Assembly (NCBI GenBank): GCA_039621445.1
Contig: CP154956.1
Coordinates: 18,561,428 to 18,625,427 of the forward strand
Source: Euglena gracilis
Taxonomy: Eukaryota; Euglenida; Euglenophyceae; Euglenales
Direction of reading: 5' to 3'
DNA length: 64,000 nt
The notes beneath the pieces are model-generated. The model ran no database searches. It had not been told where the DNA came from and saw only the letters and a program-made list of their open reading frames with translations. Both the position numbers and the translations under genes were made by a program. Below are positions 26,715 through 37,100 of this stretch, one piece after another; the stretch's first letter is position 1; every line of letters begins with the position of its first letter.

Positions 26715-27229
26715 CCCCCCCCCCCCATAATTGACCCCCCCCATAATTGAGAAAATGCTCATGGGAAAAAATTTGGACCCCCCCCCATAATTGAGAAAAT
26801 GTCCCGGAAAAAAAATTTGGACGCCGTAATTGAGAATGCCCGCTCAGCGAGAAGTTATTGCCCGCCCTTTTTTCCACAGCCATGGCACCAAAAATGAGGC
26901 AATTGGCCTTGTCCTTTCCTCCTCGTGCGAAGCTCCCAAGCTTGCAGCACCAGGGGGCATGTGTGGTGCCTGGCATTGAGCCCCCCGCTGTGGATGAGGA
27001 TGCTGCTGTTGTTCCCATGGGTCCAGAGCCTCCCCCAGAAAAAAAGCCCAGAAGGGATCCCAAAGTGGGTTTCTGAGGACACGCACTGGTGGACCCATAC
27101 ACCCCCCCATAATTGAGAGACCCCCCCCCATAATTGAGAGACCCCCCCCATAATTGACCCCCCCCATAATTGAGAAAAGGGGGGTCCGGTGGAACTGTTT
27201 CATTCTCAATTATGGGGGGGGGGAGGTGG
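26715..27229. mobile_element. TA-flanked poly-C element, private word CATAATTGA
   Basis: CCCCCCCCCCCCCATAATTGA at left and TCAATTATGGGGGGGGG at right, with TA at 26713-26714 and 27230-27231. Nine or so internal copies of CCCCCCATAATTGAGA, concentrated at the ends. A GC-richer coding-like segment lies in the middle. Confidence 0.72.
26858..27076 (+). CDS. Short coding-like segment inside the CATAATTGA element
   Basis: 72 codons, ATG to TGA (MAPKMRQLALSFPPRAK ... EPPPEKKPRRDPKVGF). Pro-rich with a basic cluster, and composition quite unlike the flanking repeat. Could be a captured host exon or a remnant of the interrupted locus. Function unknown. Confidence 0.35.
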   Translation: MPALFSTAMAPKMRQLALSFPPRAKLPSLQHQGACVVPGIEPPAVDEDAAVVPMGPEPPPEKKPRRDPKVGF

Positions 27230-27612
27230 TATGTTCTTGAGCTAATTTTGAGTTACAAATGCCTAATTTGGTGTGCTAGTTCCGAATTTTGAGAGGCAAA
27301 TTCCTAATTAAGTCGGTGTACCCCCCCCTCCGACTCAGGACAAAGTCGGTGTACCCTACGATGGACTCGGGGATGATAAAGTCGGGGGGTGGGTCCACCG
27401 ACTTTGTCCTGAGTCCGGTGGACCCCCTTTCTTCTGGTGCAATCCATTTTTCCAACCATTGGGTATTGGTTGCGGCTGCCATGCTCATGGTGTAAAGGAG
27501 CAAGGCACAGAAGGGAAGAGGGAGCAGCTACCACAAAAACCTGGTCAAGGCATCCACAATGCCACGGAATGTTTCCAGGAGAAAAAACGGTAGCAGACAG
27601 TTGGTGTCCTCC

Positions 27613-27888
27613 TCATTGCTTTCGCTTCGCGTTCTGGACACGAACTGGCAAGGGAGGCATGTCCCGGCCAGCGCAACGAGGACAACACCAACTGTTGCGG
27701 GGAGGGGGCATGGAACGGCCTGCGCAATCGAGGTGCCAAAATTCGTGGCATGAGTCGCAGTCCATGGGGCGCAACAAGCCGCGCTTGCCAAGGGGCATAA
27801 AGCAACGCGCACACGGCTTGCCTTCCATGCGGTCCTCGGTGGTTTCAGTTTTGAGGCCGCGGGGGAAAGGGTTAGGCAGGTTATCCAT
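27613..27888 (-). CDS. PHD-type zinc finger segment
   Basis: Frame from ATG (27888) reads KPCARCFMPLGKRGLL, MDCDSCHEFWHLDC, NSWCCPRC: CxxC, CxxC, HxxC, CxxC spacing of a PHD finger (C4HC3), the last pair in CCPRC. PHD fingers bind histone tails or serve structural roles. The N-terminal side connects through 27890-28021 to other pieces on this strand, so it is probably the 3' part of a broken multi-exon gene. Confidence 0.6.
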   Translation of the reverse strand: MDNLPNPFPRGLKTETTEDRMEGKPCARCFMPLGKRGLLRPMDCDSCHEFWHLDCAGRSMPPPRNSWCCPRCAGRDMPPLPVRVQNAKRKQ

Positions 27889-27889
27889 A

Positions 27890-28021
27890 ACAACCGAGGT
27901 AGCTGCCCCCTCTGGAGCTGGTGGTGCCGCGTACCGCGGCGCGGTACTCGCTCTTCTTCAGCTCGAGTTGACACAAAAGCTGCCTTTGTGCCTTAGTGGC
28001 AATCTTTTCAGCTTCCGTGTC
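27890..28021 (-). pseudogene. Coding-like piece upstream of PHD segment
   Basis: ALHDTEAEKIATKAQRQLLC then QLELKKSEYRAAVRG, an alpha-helical charged stretch, ends in a stop just before the PHD frame. The MITE at 28030 splits it from 28452-28690: the 8-bp duplication ATGCAAAG lies in this coding sequence. Confidence 0.4.
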
Positions 28022-28029
28022 ATGCAAAG

Positions 28030-28443
28030 CATAGTGGGCCGGCCTGTTTTTTTTTTGACATTGTTTTTTTGTTTTTGTTTTAATTCTAACAATGTTTTTT
28101 TTTAAAAAAAACAAAAAAAACGCCCAGTGGGTTTTGCATATAAAATTTTTTGAATGCACATTTTCAATGATTTTTGGCAACTTTTGGGTAATTTCTGTCA
28201 AAAATTTCCTTGCACAAAAAATGAAAAAAGTCATAAAATACCATTTTGTTGCATTTTTGGATGTTTTTGACAATTTTTTGGCAGTTTTTGAACTTAGTAG
28301 GATTCAAAGTATGGTTTGGGGAGTTCATAACGAGTTTTTTCAATGAAATTTTCCTTTTGTTTTTTTTTGATGTTTTTTTAATGTTTTTTTTTAAAAAAAC
28401 ACGTTGTTTTGTTTTTAAAAAAAACAAAAAAATGCCCACTATG
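28030..28443. mobile_element. hAT-type MITE, ends CATAGTGGGC, 8-bp TSD
   Basis: TIR CATAGTGGGC/GCCCACTATG flanked by ATGCAAAG at 28022-28029 and 28444-28451. The interior matches 31320-31600 in reverse orientation. Same family as 24478. Confidence 0.9.
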
Positions 28444-28451
28444 ATGCAAAG

Positions 28452-28690
28452 CGTGCACTGAAAGCACCCACTTTGCAAATGCCACCATATAGTCATCCAA
28501 ATCCGTGGTGACATAGCCTCGCATTTCGCAAATTTTTTGAAAAATTGGCGAGGGCGAAAAATCCCCCTTCTGATTTTTGTCGCTGCTATAAGGCTGGGGC
28601 ACAGTTTGACTGAAAGTATCCCCAAAAAGCACTGTGTCCGCAGAAGGTTTGTTTTGGGGTTCCACGGCGTCTTTAAACCGTGCCAAAAAC
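28452..28690 (-). pseudogene. Coding-like piece, same strand as PHD segment
   Basis: EFLARFKDAVEPQNKPSADT ... EMRGYVTTDLDDYMVAFAKW then VLSVHAL. Good codon-like composition, no family recognised. It continues into 27890-28021 once the MITE is removed. Confidence 0.4.
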
Positions 28691-28824
28691 TCTGCGGGTG
28701 ATGGCAGGGGTCCCAGGCGGCTTCAGCGACGTTCACGACCTGTGCGGGCAACATGGAGCTGTAAAAAGACAAATGTATTGGTTGAAAACGTAATTGTGAC
28801 ACTTTTCCTCATCAGGCGTACACC

Positions 28825-29084
28825 GGGGGTGTTCCCCCCGCGTCCCCCCCCCCGCGTCCCCCCCCCCGCGTCCCCCCCGCGTCCCGGATTTTGGCCAGGC
28901 ACGTTTTTTGGTCGACCAAAGGAAAATTACATACAAATTTAGGTGAAGCCAAAGAAAACGTGTGGGGGTGGTTGGGTCACGGTTCCCCCCCGCGTCCCCC
29001 CCGCGTCCCCCCCCGCGTCCCCCCCCCCCCCCCCTCCCCTTCCCCCCCCCCCCCCCCCCCCCCCCCCCGCCTCTGACCACCCCC
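28825..29084. mobile_element. GGGGGTGTTCCCC element
   Basis: Ends GGGGGTGTT and GACCACCCCC. Flanks ACACC and ACACA agree in 4 of 5 bases. Tandem CGCGTCCCCCC at both ends, inner part GGCACGTTTTTTGGTCGACC, AAAACGTGTGGGGGTGG. Confidence 0.65.
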
Positions 29085-30086
29085 ACACAACTACTTTTCC
29101 TTAGTTTGAGGGGGGTTGGTACCCCGACTTATAGCAAGACCCCCTCATCCCCGACTGTTTCCTGAGTCGGACCCCCCAACTTTGTCCTTCGGACAAAGTC
29201 GGGGGGTCCCCCCTCCGACTCAGGACAAAGTCGGGGAGGGGGGGTCTTTCCTGATATATAGTGGGCAATTCCTGATTTTGAGGAGCAAACTCCTAACATG
29301 TGCAAATTCCTTATTTTGAGTGGTAATCCCTATTTTTGGGTGCCAATGCCTAATTGTGCGTGCCGAATTCCTTTTCTGAGAGACAAATGCCTAATCAGGG
29401 GGGCATGTCGGTCCTAGGCGGTAGACTGGGGGGGGGGGTCTTGGGTGGTCGGCCGACTAGTCGGCCGACTACCCAATTGGTCGGCCGACTAGGCCTGGTC
29501 GGCAGCTAGTCGGCGAGACGGGGGGGGGGGTCCTGGGTGGTCGGCGGACTAGTCGGCCGACCACCCACACCAATGTAGTTACGGGCCAGTCTCGCCGACT
29601 TTTTATGAAGAAAATTGTATGCAAACTAGTCGGTGGCGGGGGTCTTGGGGGGGGTCGCGGGGGGAACATGGCAGTTTTGACAGGTCACGTGTGGCTGGTG
29701 TGACTAGTTTGGGGCTGCAAGCGAGGCTAATTCACATATCACTTCTGGCCTTTAAGCAAACGCAAATTTGACTGTCCGGGTTAACAACCTCCGGAATTAG
29801 ATTATCCCCGGAATCTGAAGTTAAAATAGAGATAAACACCGAATTCCAAGAGGGAGAAACACTCGTCCAACACTTTTTTTTGTGTCTTGTCCAACACTTT
29901 TTTTCCCTTGTCCAACAGCCCTTGATATGGTCGCTTGCGCTAGCATTGGCTGAGCCTAATTGGGAGAGATTTCACGACCATTCAAGAACGCAGAAGAGAG
30001 GAGCACAGGACTCCAAAACTGCCGCAACTCCCTCTACCTGAAGCTCCTTTCCCTAAGCTCCTTTTTGCCTTGACCATCTGTACACA
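29085..30086. other. No gene; palindromic CGACT words
   Basis: 29120-29245 holds CCGACTCAGGACAAAGTCGG in both orientations. 29260-29400 holds TAATT words. 29448-29469 is a 22-bp perfect palindrome of GTCGGCCGACT plus inverse, repeated more loosely to 29650. 29660-30060 is unique, AT-average DNA with no frame worth calling. Confidence 0.6.
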
Positions 30087-30239
30087 CCATGCCCCCCCCC
30101 ATATAAGACCCCCCCTCGGGAGCCAAAATCCCAGGGGGGTCTTATATGGGGGGGGTCTTATATGGGGGGGTCGGTCCCGGCCAAAGGGCCGGCCTTCGGC
30201 CGGCCAGGGCGGGGGGTCTTATATGGGGGGGGGGCATGG
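30087..30239. mobile_element. CCATGCCCC element, private word ATATAAGACCCC
   Basis: CCATGCCCCCCC to GGGGGGGCATGG, CA at the left and TA at the right flank. ATATAAGACCCCCC repeated in both orientations, with a GGCCGGCCTTCGGCCGGCC hairpin inside. Confidence 0.7.
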
Positions 30240-30261
30240 TAATCTCACCCCCCCTAGAACA

Positions 30262-30275
30262 CGTCAAATCCAGTA
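30262..30275 (+). other. Left part of a solo retrotransposon 3' motif
   Basis: CGTCAAATCCAGTA joins with TAGGCTGTGCC at 30682 to recreate the retroelement motif once the inserted element and one TA are removed. Confidence 0.75.
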
Positions 30276-30681
30276 ACCCCCCCCCCCAAATAATAAACCC
30301 CCGGTTTATTATTTGGACACCCGAAGTCGGGGTCCAGGGGGGGTTTATTCTTTGGGGGGGTTTATTATTTGGGCAAAAATTTCGAAGTCAAAATTAGACC
30401 AGAAAACCCCTCCACAGGCTCCAATGGTCACTTTTTTGGCATTTTTGGGCTTTTTTGAAAACTGGGTGCTTTTTTGGCATTTTTTCTGCACCAATTTGAT
30501 CCATTTTTGTGATTTTTTTTGCAACATTTCTGCTAATTTTTGGCTCTTTTTTCTTTGCCCTCACACCTGCCGGAGGGGGGGGGTTTATTATTTGGGTGGC
30601 CGAAGTCGGTCCTCAGGGGGGGGTTTATTATTTGGGGGGGGTTATTATTTGGGGGGGGTTTATTATTTGGGGGGGGGGGTT
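30276..30681. mobile_element. TA-flanked poly-C element, private word AAATAATAAACC, with confirmed empty site
   Basis: ACCCCCCCCCCCCAAATAAT at left, inverse at right, TA on both sides (30274-30275, 30682-30683). The uninterrupted site AAATCCAGTAGGCTG is seen at 14072-14127 and 14332-14375 on the other strand. Five internal word copies. The inner 200 bases are unique. Confidence 0.88.
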
Positions 30682-30725
30682 TAGGCTGTGCCACTGGTCG
30701 GTGTATTTGGTTCGCCCCACCACCG
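30682..30725 (+). other. Right part of a solo retrotransposon 3' motif
   Basis: TAGGCTGTGCCACTGGTCGG, then GTTCGCCCCACCACCG. Opposite strand to the full element; no RT sequence beside it. Confidence 0.75.
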
Positions 30726-30816
30726 TTTGTCCAGCAATTTCATGAAAAACTGAAATATTGCAATAAAACCGTGCAAATTTCACGTTTCGGAAATTTCGGG
30801 CCTTTTTTGAAAATTT

Positions 30817-30950
30817 TTGGCCATTGCCAGCTCCCCAACAAAACTCGCGGCCTTCTTTGCCCTCAATGAGGTCATTGAAACGTGGAAATTGCTCGTGCTC
30901 CACGATGTGGGGCACAATGATGGCATGCGTGGGAGCCAAAGCTTTGTAAA
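30817..30950 (-). pseudogene. Coding-like piece (ALAPTHAIIVPHIVEHEQFP)
   Basis: Reads ALAPTHAIIVPHIVEHEQFP then RFNDLIEGKEGREFCWGAGN. Split from 31107-31309 by the 30951 element. Not recognised. Could belong with the PHD pieces. Confidence 0.35.
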
Positions 30951-31106
30951 GGGGGGTGTTCCCCCCGCACCCCCCCCCCCCCACGTCCCCCCCGCGTCCC
31001 GGATTTTGGCCGGGCACGTTTTTTTGGCTGACCAAAGGAAAATTACATGCAAATTTGGGTGACGCCAAAGAAAACGTGTGGAGACAGTTGGGCCACTGTT
31101 CCCCCC
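30951..31106. mobile_element. GGGGTGTTCCCC element, right end truncated
   Basis: Left end GGGGGGTGTTCCCCCCGC and the family's inner block GGCACGTTTTTTTGGCTGACC, CCAAAGGAAAATTACA. Ends after CTGTTCCCCCC without the CGCGTCCC tail. Confidence 0.6.
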
Positions 31107-31309
31107 TGCGCCGTGCTGCTTGCAAATATCCATGCATTTTGCAACAGCCTTCATTGCAGCGTGGTTCTTGGGGATATTTTTTTTCCTCTGATCACCACGG
31201 GTTGGAAGGGCATCAACCGTTGACCTTCTAAGGACGTGGTGGTGCGCAAAACCGCCTCAAATTGGTCGACGGTGGGGGGACCAGGCATCTGAGCATTCGT
31301 CAGGTTGGC
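31107..31309 (-). pseudogene. Coding-like piece beginning at a MITE-derived ATG
   Basis: MANLTNAQMPGPPTVDQFEA, VLRTTTSLEGQRLMPFQPVV, then a frameshift in an A8 run, then KNHAAMKAVAKCMDICKQHG. The ATG arises where the MITE terminus (...CTATG) meets GCCAACCTG. The frame upstream of the MITE (31690-31740) probably held the original N-terminus. Confidence 0.4.
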
Positions 31310-31689
31310 CATAGTTGGCGTTTTCTTGTGTATTTAAAAAAGCAAAACAACGTGTTTATTTTTTGGGAAAAAACGCCAAAAAGCACCAAAAAACAAAAGG
31401 AAAGTTTCATTAAAAAACTCGTTATGAAACACCCAAACCATACTTCGAATCCTACTAAGTTCAAAAATTGCCAAAAAATGGTCAAAAACATCCAAAAAAT
31501 GCAACTTTATGACTTCTTTCCATTTTTTTGTAAGGAAATTTTTGGCAGAAACTACCCAAAACTTGCCAAAAATGATTGAACATACATTCAAATTTTTTTC
31601 TGAACAATATCTTGGTGGCATTTTTTTTGAAAAAATCATTGTTAAATTAAAAAAAAATCAGCGTCTAAAAAAACAAGCTGCCACTTATG
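31310..31689. mobile_element. hAT-type MITE, ends CATAGTTGGC / GCCACTTATG
   Basis: Family member of 24478 and 28030. Flanks AGGTTGGC and AGGTTAAA agree in five of eight bases, so older. Interior is the reverse complement of 28140-28420. Confidence 0.72.
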
Positions 31690-32338
31690 AGGTTAAAAAG
31701 GACATGACTTCATGGCTGTGGAGAGCACATTGTGAGGGGGTGCTACCCCCGTGACCCCCCTCCCCCGTGACCCCCCCCCGTATCCCCCCGTGACCCGAGA
31801 ATCGAGCCTTCAATTTTCATACAATGCATCAACCTTCGTCACTTCAGCCTTTCTTTTCATTCATCATTTCAGCCTGCTTTTTGATGCTTGATGGCTTGAT
31901 GATTTGGTCTTCATCAAATTTCTGGCTTGACATGGTCAAAAAAATGGAAAGAAATCCCAAGATTTGAGGTGAAAATTTTTTCGACCCAAACAATGGTGTT
32001 TTTTTTGCCGTTTGAATTTTGACCCAAAATATGTCCCATTGGCAAAAGGGGAGATTTCGCAAGTAGGAAAGAATTTCATGGCAAAAAGGGGGGGAGAGGG
32101 AAAATGAAATTTTTGTGGAAGAAACAGAAAAGAATTATCCTCACCACACTTCCATTTGGTCAACCAAACCCTTTTTTGGCACCCAACGCTCAACGCACCT
32201 TCTGATACGAAAACTGTGCCCAGAACGCCGGTTCGGACCGCGGAACTGTGTTCCAGAATGCTAGTTCGTGCGGCAGCCCCAACCGGCGTTCTGGAACACA
32301 GTTCCGTTGTCCGAACCGGCGTTCGGACAAAGTTTGTT
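31690..32338. other. No gene; CCCCCGTGACC tracts and GAACCGGCGTTC words
   Basis: 31738-31798 has CCCCCGTGACCCCCC repeats beside GGGGGTGCTACCCCC. 32215-32335 is a loose palindrome made of AACCGGCGTTCTGGAACAC and inverse. The rest is unassigned. Confidence 0.55.
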
Positions 32339-33123
32339 GAAACCGTGGATTAGGGGCTCTGGCTTCACGCCTGAACCGGCATTCAAGGAATCACAGCCAA
32401 TTTCGTCCAATATACCCATTTTTTTGAACATTTTTGAGCATTTTGGACCTCCTTTGGACGCATGGCCATGTCGATCGGCCGATTGAAGTTCTCACACATC
32501 TGATGCCATGTCACCCATCAATCAAAAGCTCTTCACAAGGGCTTTTGACAGATGGCCACAGGATTCAGCCATGATGCACACAGCGCTTATTTTCAGCGAT
32601 CGTGTGTTCCAAATTTTGACATCTCAATTGTTGAAATCTCACACCTTAGGTGCCATACAGCATATCAATCGAAAGCTCTCCCCAACACCTTTTGCTTGGC
32701 ACCCTCAGAACTCAGCCACAGGGCTCTGAAAATCGCCGATCGCATTTTCCAAACCTTTTCGCAAATTCCAAAATCCATTGTTCACCTGCCATGTTGCCCC
32801 TTGATCGAAAGCTCTTCTCGAGGGCTTTCTGCAGATGGCCTTAGATTTCAGCCGTGCTGCATGGTATTCTATTTCAGAAATTCCCCAAATTTGGCCAAAT
32901 GGAAAATTTTGCACAAAATACCCCAATTTCTGGCCACCCCCCCCAAACTGCTCAAATATGATTGCCACATGTCTACAAACCATTTTGGACACTTTTTGGC
33001 ACTTTTTATTTTGGGTCCCCTGGACGCCGGCTTCCCGCCCGAACCGGCACCGGTTCGGTGCAGAAATTTCTGCGCCGAACCGGCGTCCAGAAGCGTGAAG
33101 CCAGAGCCCCAATACACGGTTTC
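32339..33123. mobile_element. 785-bp TIR element (GAAACCGTG ends)
   Basis: About 31-bp TIRs: GAAACCGTGGATTAGGGGC with CTCTGGCTTCACGC, and complement. No clear target duplication. The middle is three diverged tandem units of about 145 bp. No transposase. Confidence 0.7.
32502..32870. repeat. Three diverged tandem units of about 145 bp
   Basis: Each starts GCCAT..., then CAATC(A/G)AAAGCTCT, ...CCTTTTG or GGGCTTT, AGATGGCC, TTCAGCC, GCGATCG(T/C)..TTCCAAA. Long open frames here are by-products of the repeat. Confidence 0.75.
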
Positions 33124-33203
33124 TATACAAAAATCGACCGACGAGCGAGCGAAGCGAGCCGCCCGGCGCCCCTGCTGAATCTGTTAGTGTCAGTCGATTT
33201 TTC

Positions 33204-34286
33204 TAAAACCTATTTTGTCTGGGCCCGACGCCTGTCTTGAAATTCATTCGACCGAACCGCCTGGACGGAAATATGGCCAAAAAAGTGGTTTTTGGCCCAT
33301 TAACGGGCGCCTGAATGGAAACCGTTAGACATAAACGGGCGCTTGAATGGAAATCGACTGACATAAACGGGCGCCTGAATGGAAATCGACCGACATAAAC
33401 AGGCCCCTGAATGGAAATCGACCGACATAAACGGGCGCCTGAATGGAAATCGACTGACATAAACGGATTCCGATGTCATGAAAATCGACCAACCTTTTGT
33501 GCCCTTTTTCTGAATGCTTTTTTGTTCCGTTTTGGGACATTTTCAATTTCAACCTGAAATCCGTTAATGTCAACCAACCTTTTTTCTCATTCTTCTGAAT
33601 GCTTTTTTCTTCCATTTTAACAGAATAGAATAATAACAATAGAAATTCCAATACAGGCGTCGAGCCCAGAAAAACAGGTTTTAACAGTTGCCACCCCTCA
33701 TCAGAGAGCTTTTCTTTCAGACGACCAGCACAACTGAATCGGGCCAAAAAATGATAATCTTAAGTTCCGTCCTTCCGTCCGTTCCATCCAAAATTCAGCC
33801 AGCTGGGATCACCTGACCCCCTCCCCCTCCCACCCCCTCCAAAAAAAATTCATCCAAATATGAAGGAAAATGACTCGAAACCCACCCAAATGCCTTCCAA
33901 AACCCCCAACCCGACCACCAATGGTCAGTAGGCATGGTCGACAGCTACTAGTCGCTAGCGACCATGGTCGCTATGGGACCAGTCGCTAGCGACCACCAAA
34001 AACTCTATCACCAATTTCCCGCAATGAGCCGCAAAATTTGTTTTTTGTCTGGTCCATAACGCCTCCAGAACCCCACAGGACCAAAAATGTCGAGGAAAAA
34101 AGGGAAACCCAAAATGTCCAAAGGTCACTAAAAATTCCCAATCTGACAATCTGACCAGCAACAGATTTCAATGGAATGGAAATCGACCGACATAAACGGG
34201 CGCCTGAATGGAAATCGACTGACATAAACAATTTCAGGCTGAAATCCAATTTCAAGACAGGCGTCGGGCCCAGAAAATAGGTTTTA
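33204..34286. mobile_element. 1.1-kb TIR element (TAAAACCTATTTT ends)
   Basis: TIRs of about 40 bp: TAAAACCTATTTTGTCTGGG, CCCGACGCCTGTCTTGAAAT, complement at 34247-34286. An internal partial end copy lies at 33650-33685. Contains 32-bp tandem repeats at both sides. Confidence 0.75.
33303..33475. repeat. 32-bp tandem repeat (CATAAACGGGCGCCTGAATGG)
   Basis: Unit CATAAACGGGCGCCTGAATG plus GAAATCGACCGA, about five copies; two more at 34165-34230. Confidence 0.85.
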
Positions 34287-35580
34287 AAGCCAAAAATGGC
34301 CAGAAATCTTGTCCCCTAAAAAAAAGTGCCAAAAATTGGTGCATTTCCACACCCACAACAGAGTTTTTGGCCATTTTTTCAAAATGGCCATTTTGGGCCA
34401 TTCTTTCAAAATATGCCCAAAATGCATCCCAAAAAAATGTGACAGTCAAGAAAATCCTAACAAAATTCCCTTTCAAAAACTGAAGAAAATGACCAATTTT
34501 TGGACATAAAATTACCCATAAATGACCGCTTTCAAACCAAAAATCACTTTTTTTGTTCAAAAATGGCCCAAAATGGCCAAAAATAACCACTTTTTCACCC
34601 GAAAATCACCGATTTTAGGATGCGTGCCGCCCTTCTCGTGATGGGATGCAACATCACGGATGCTGCCTCCCGCTAGCTCCAACGTGGCATACTTCCCCCG
34701 TGACCTCCCCCCCCCCCCGTGACCCCCCCCCCCCCCGTGACCCGCACCACCCCCTGAACATCAACAACCTACCATGCCCCCCCCCCCAGCTGTTCCCCCC
34801 CCCCCCCCCGAGCTATTCCCATAGGGGGGACGGGAATAGCTCACCCGTGAACGCCCAAAAGTGCTCGCGGTTTCCCATTGGGAAACCGTTTAACGTTCAC
34901 AGTTTCCAAGTGGGAAATTGTGAACGGAATTTTTTGAGAAAAATCATCAACAAAGAAATACCATGCCCCCCCCCCCCCCCCCAGCCATTCCCCTCCCCCG
35001 GACCCTTTACGGCCCAATGGGAACAGTACGGGGGGGGAACAGCTCGGGGGGGGGGGGACCTAGGTCCCCGCCCCCGAGCTATTCCCATACCCGACCCTCG
35101 GGCAACCCAAAAGGGGTCATTTTGGGCAACTTTTTTGGGTGTTCGCAAAAAATGGTCAATTTTAAGCACACTTGCCAAAAAGTGATTTCTGAAAACGTCC
35201 CAAAAACGTCGATTTTTGAGCACTTTTTTGGGAAGTTCTTTGCAAAAAATGCTATGACAGTGTGCCCCATGAGGTACCCGTGAACCACGCACCCATGAAT
35301 TCTAAAAATGCCAAAAATGGCGAAGTAGGCGTGTGGTCAGAAAAAAATTGTCTACATTGCGGTGACCCGTGAAGGGTTTGAACCCCGGTTCCACTTTTAA
35401 AAATTGCACATTTTTGGGCAAGTTTTCAGAGATTTCGATATAATTCCATGAACCATCAACCCCATAATGACCATTTTCAGAGGAAAAGCAGCAAAATTTC
35501 ACCCATCAAAATTTCCCCAACCATCAAAGCGGTGAAGTTCACCGGTGAACTTCACCACCGAAAGTACCCCCCCCCCCCCG
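34287..35580. other. Repeat-only stretch: GTGACCCCC, GAGCTATTCCC words, fragment of GGAGGTTAG element
   Basis: 34685-34760 CCCCCGTGACC tracts. TA-CCATGCCCC left ends at 34772 and 34961 with AGCTATTCCC words and no clear right end. 35395-35580 is the reverse complement of the inner part of 22820-23000 including the GGTGAAGTTCACC palindrome. No gene. Confidence 0.6.
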
Positions 35581-35638
35581 GTGAACGTTCACATAGCCCC
35601 CCCCCCCCCCGTACTGCCCCCCCCCCCCTATTTGGGTA

Positions 35639-35709
35639 CCATGCCCCCCATATAAGACCCCCCCTCAGGAGCCAAAATCCCAGGGGGGACTTTATGGGGG
35701 GGGGCATGG
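35639..35709. mobile_element. 71-bp TA-flanked CCATGCCCC element, word ATATAAGACCCC
   Basis: CCATGCCCCCCATATAAGAC to GGGGGGGCATGG with TA on both sides. Shares its word with 30087 and the inner CAGGAGCCAAAATCCCAGG. Confidence 0.75.
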
Positions 35710-35818
35710 TAATGCCCGGGCTCCTTTTTTGCACAGTTAAAACATTAGGGGGTTGGGGTCCTCCTTAGGTAATGTCCAGAATTCAGTTGACCAAAATCGG
35801 TTTGATACCTATTCTGAG

Positions 35819-35878
35819 GGGGTGTTTCCCCGCGACCCCTCCCCCCCGCGACCCACCCGACCCCCCCGCAACCCCACC
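35819..35878. mobile_element. 60-bp miniature of the GGGGTGTT family
   Basis: GGGGTGTTTCCCCGCGACC to GCAACCCCACC, flanked by CTGAG at 35814-35818 and 35879-35883, the same 5-bp target as the 6193 element. Confidence 0.65.
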
Positions 35879-35918
35879 CTGAGCCCGATTTGGGTTTCCA
35901 AAAAGTACAAAAAAATTG

Positions 35919-36856
35919 GGCAGCCCGAAACTACTGGCCCCCCGGGGGGGGCCAGTAGTTACCCCCCCCCCCCCTAGTCGTATGACCACCCCTCATTTAT
36001 GACCACCCCCCGGTCACGGTTGCAGGTCATGGGGGTGTTATGACCACCCCCCCCGGTCACAGGTTCAGGTTGCGAAAAATTTAACACCACCTTACCTACG
36101 ACCGCCCCCTCGTTTTGACCACCCCCCGGTCACAGGTTGCAGGTTATGGGGGTGTTATGACCCCCCCCCCCCCGGTCACAGGTTGCAGGAACCCGGTCAT
36201 ACGACTAGGGGGGGGGGTAATCCCCCCCGCCTTAAAGAAGATGGACCCCCGGGGGTAAAGAAGAGGGACCCCCCCTTTTCCCCTGCCCCGTTCCGTTTCC
36301 CCCGGCCCCCTCTCTCTCTGCCCTGTCTGTCCTGGCCTGTCTGTCTGTCTTTTCTGTCTGTCTGACTGCCCCCCCCCCCTGTCTGCTCGCCGCCCTGTCC
36401 GTCTCCCCCGCGGTTTTGCCCCGTGGTTCCCACCACAGCATCTTCACCGATTTCGGGGAAACGGGGATTACTGCCAGAAAAATTTTTGAAATTTTTTTGA
36501 AAAACGATCCCAAAACACAGGATTTTTTGATGGAAAACCACTTTTTTTTTCCACAAAAAATACCAAAAACTTTCAGGGTTAAAAATTGATGGTTTTTAGG
36601 AGGCCCCCCCCCCAAAACCACCCAAAACCCCATTTTTTCACACCGCCCAGCGCGCCCCCCCCCCCCCCAGAAAAAGGCGTGGTGCGACCCAACAACGGAT
36701 TCTCCCGGCCCCCCCGCGGCGCGAGCAGGGGAGGGTAAAAGAAGATGGACCGGGGGGGGTTTAAGAAGATGGCCCTGAGGGGGTAAAAGAAGATGGACCT
36801 CCCCCCCCCCAGATTAAGTACTGCTCCCCCGGGGGGCCCAGTAGTTTCGGGCTGCC
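35919..36856. mobile_element. 938-bp hAT-type TIR element, 8-bp TSD
   Basis: TIR GGCAGCCCGAAACTACTGG with CCCCCCGG and complement; AAAAATTG at 35911-35918 and 36857-36864. The left end continues as a 30-bp palindrome ACTACTGGCCCCCC-GG-inverse. Inside: TATGACCACCCCCCGGTCAC arrays and AAAGAAGATGGACCCCC arrays. Short frames only. Confidence 0.85.
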
Positions 36857-36864
36857 AAAAATTG

Positions 36865-37063
36865 CACAAATTAGGAATCTGCCACTCAATTACGAATCAA
36901 AAACACGAAAAATTGGTCCCAAATTCCCAAGTTGGTCCCAAAATTGGACCTATTTTCGGACCCAAATGGCACACACATTCCTCATTGGGATCTAAAATTA
37001 GAGGATAGGATGACGTCACACAAGTCACACATGACTTGCCGCGAAACCCATTTCCCCCCCCCC

Positions 37064-37100
<37 letters not shown>

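Noticed and set aside
32552-33178. 208-codon frame on the + strand
   Set aside because: Lies over three tandem 145-bp units and the end of a TIR element; codon use follows the repeat. No homology recognised.
33303-33475. Possible CRISPR-like array of 32-bp units
   Set aside because: The repeats are directly tandem without unique spacers, inside a TIR element in a eukaryotic context.
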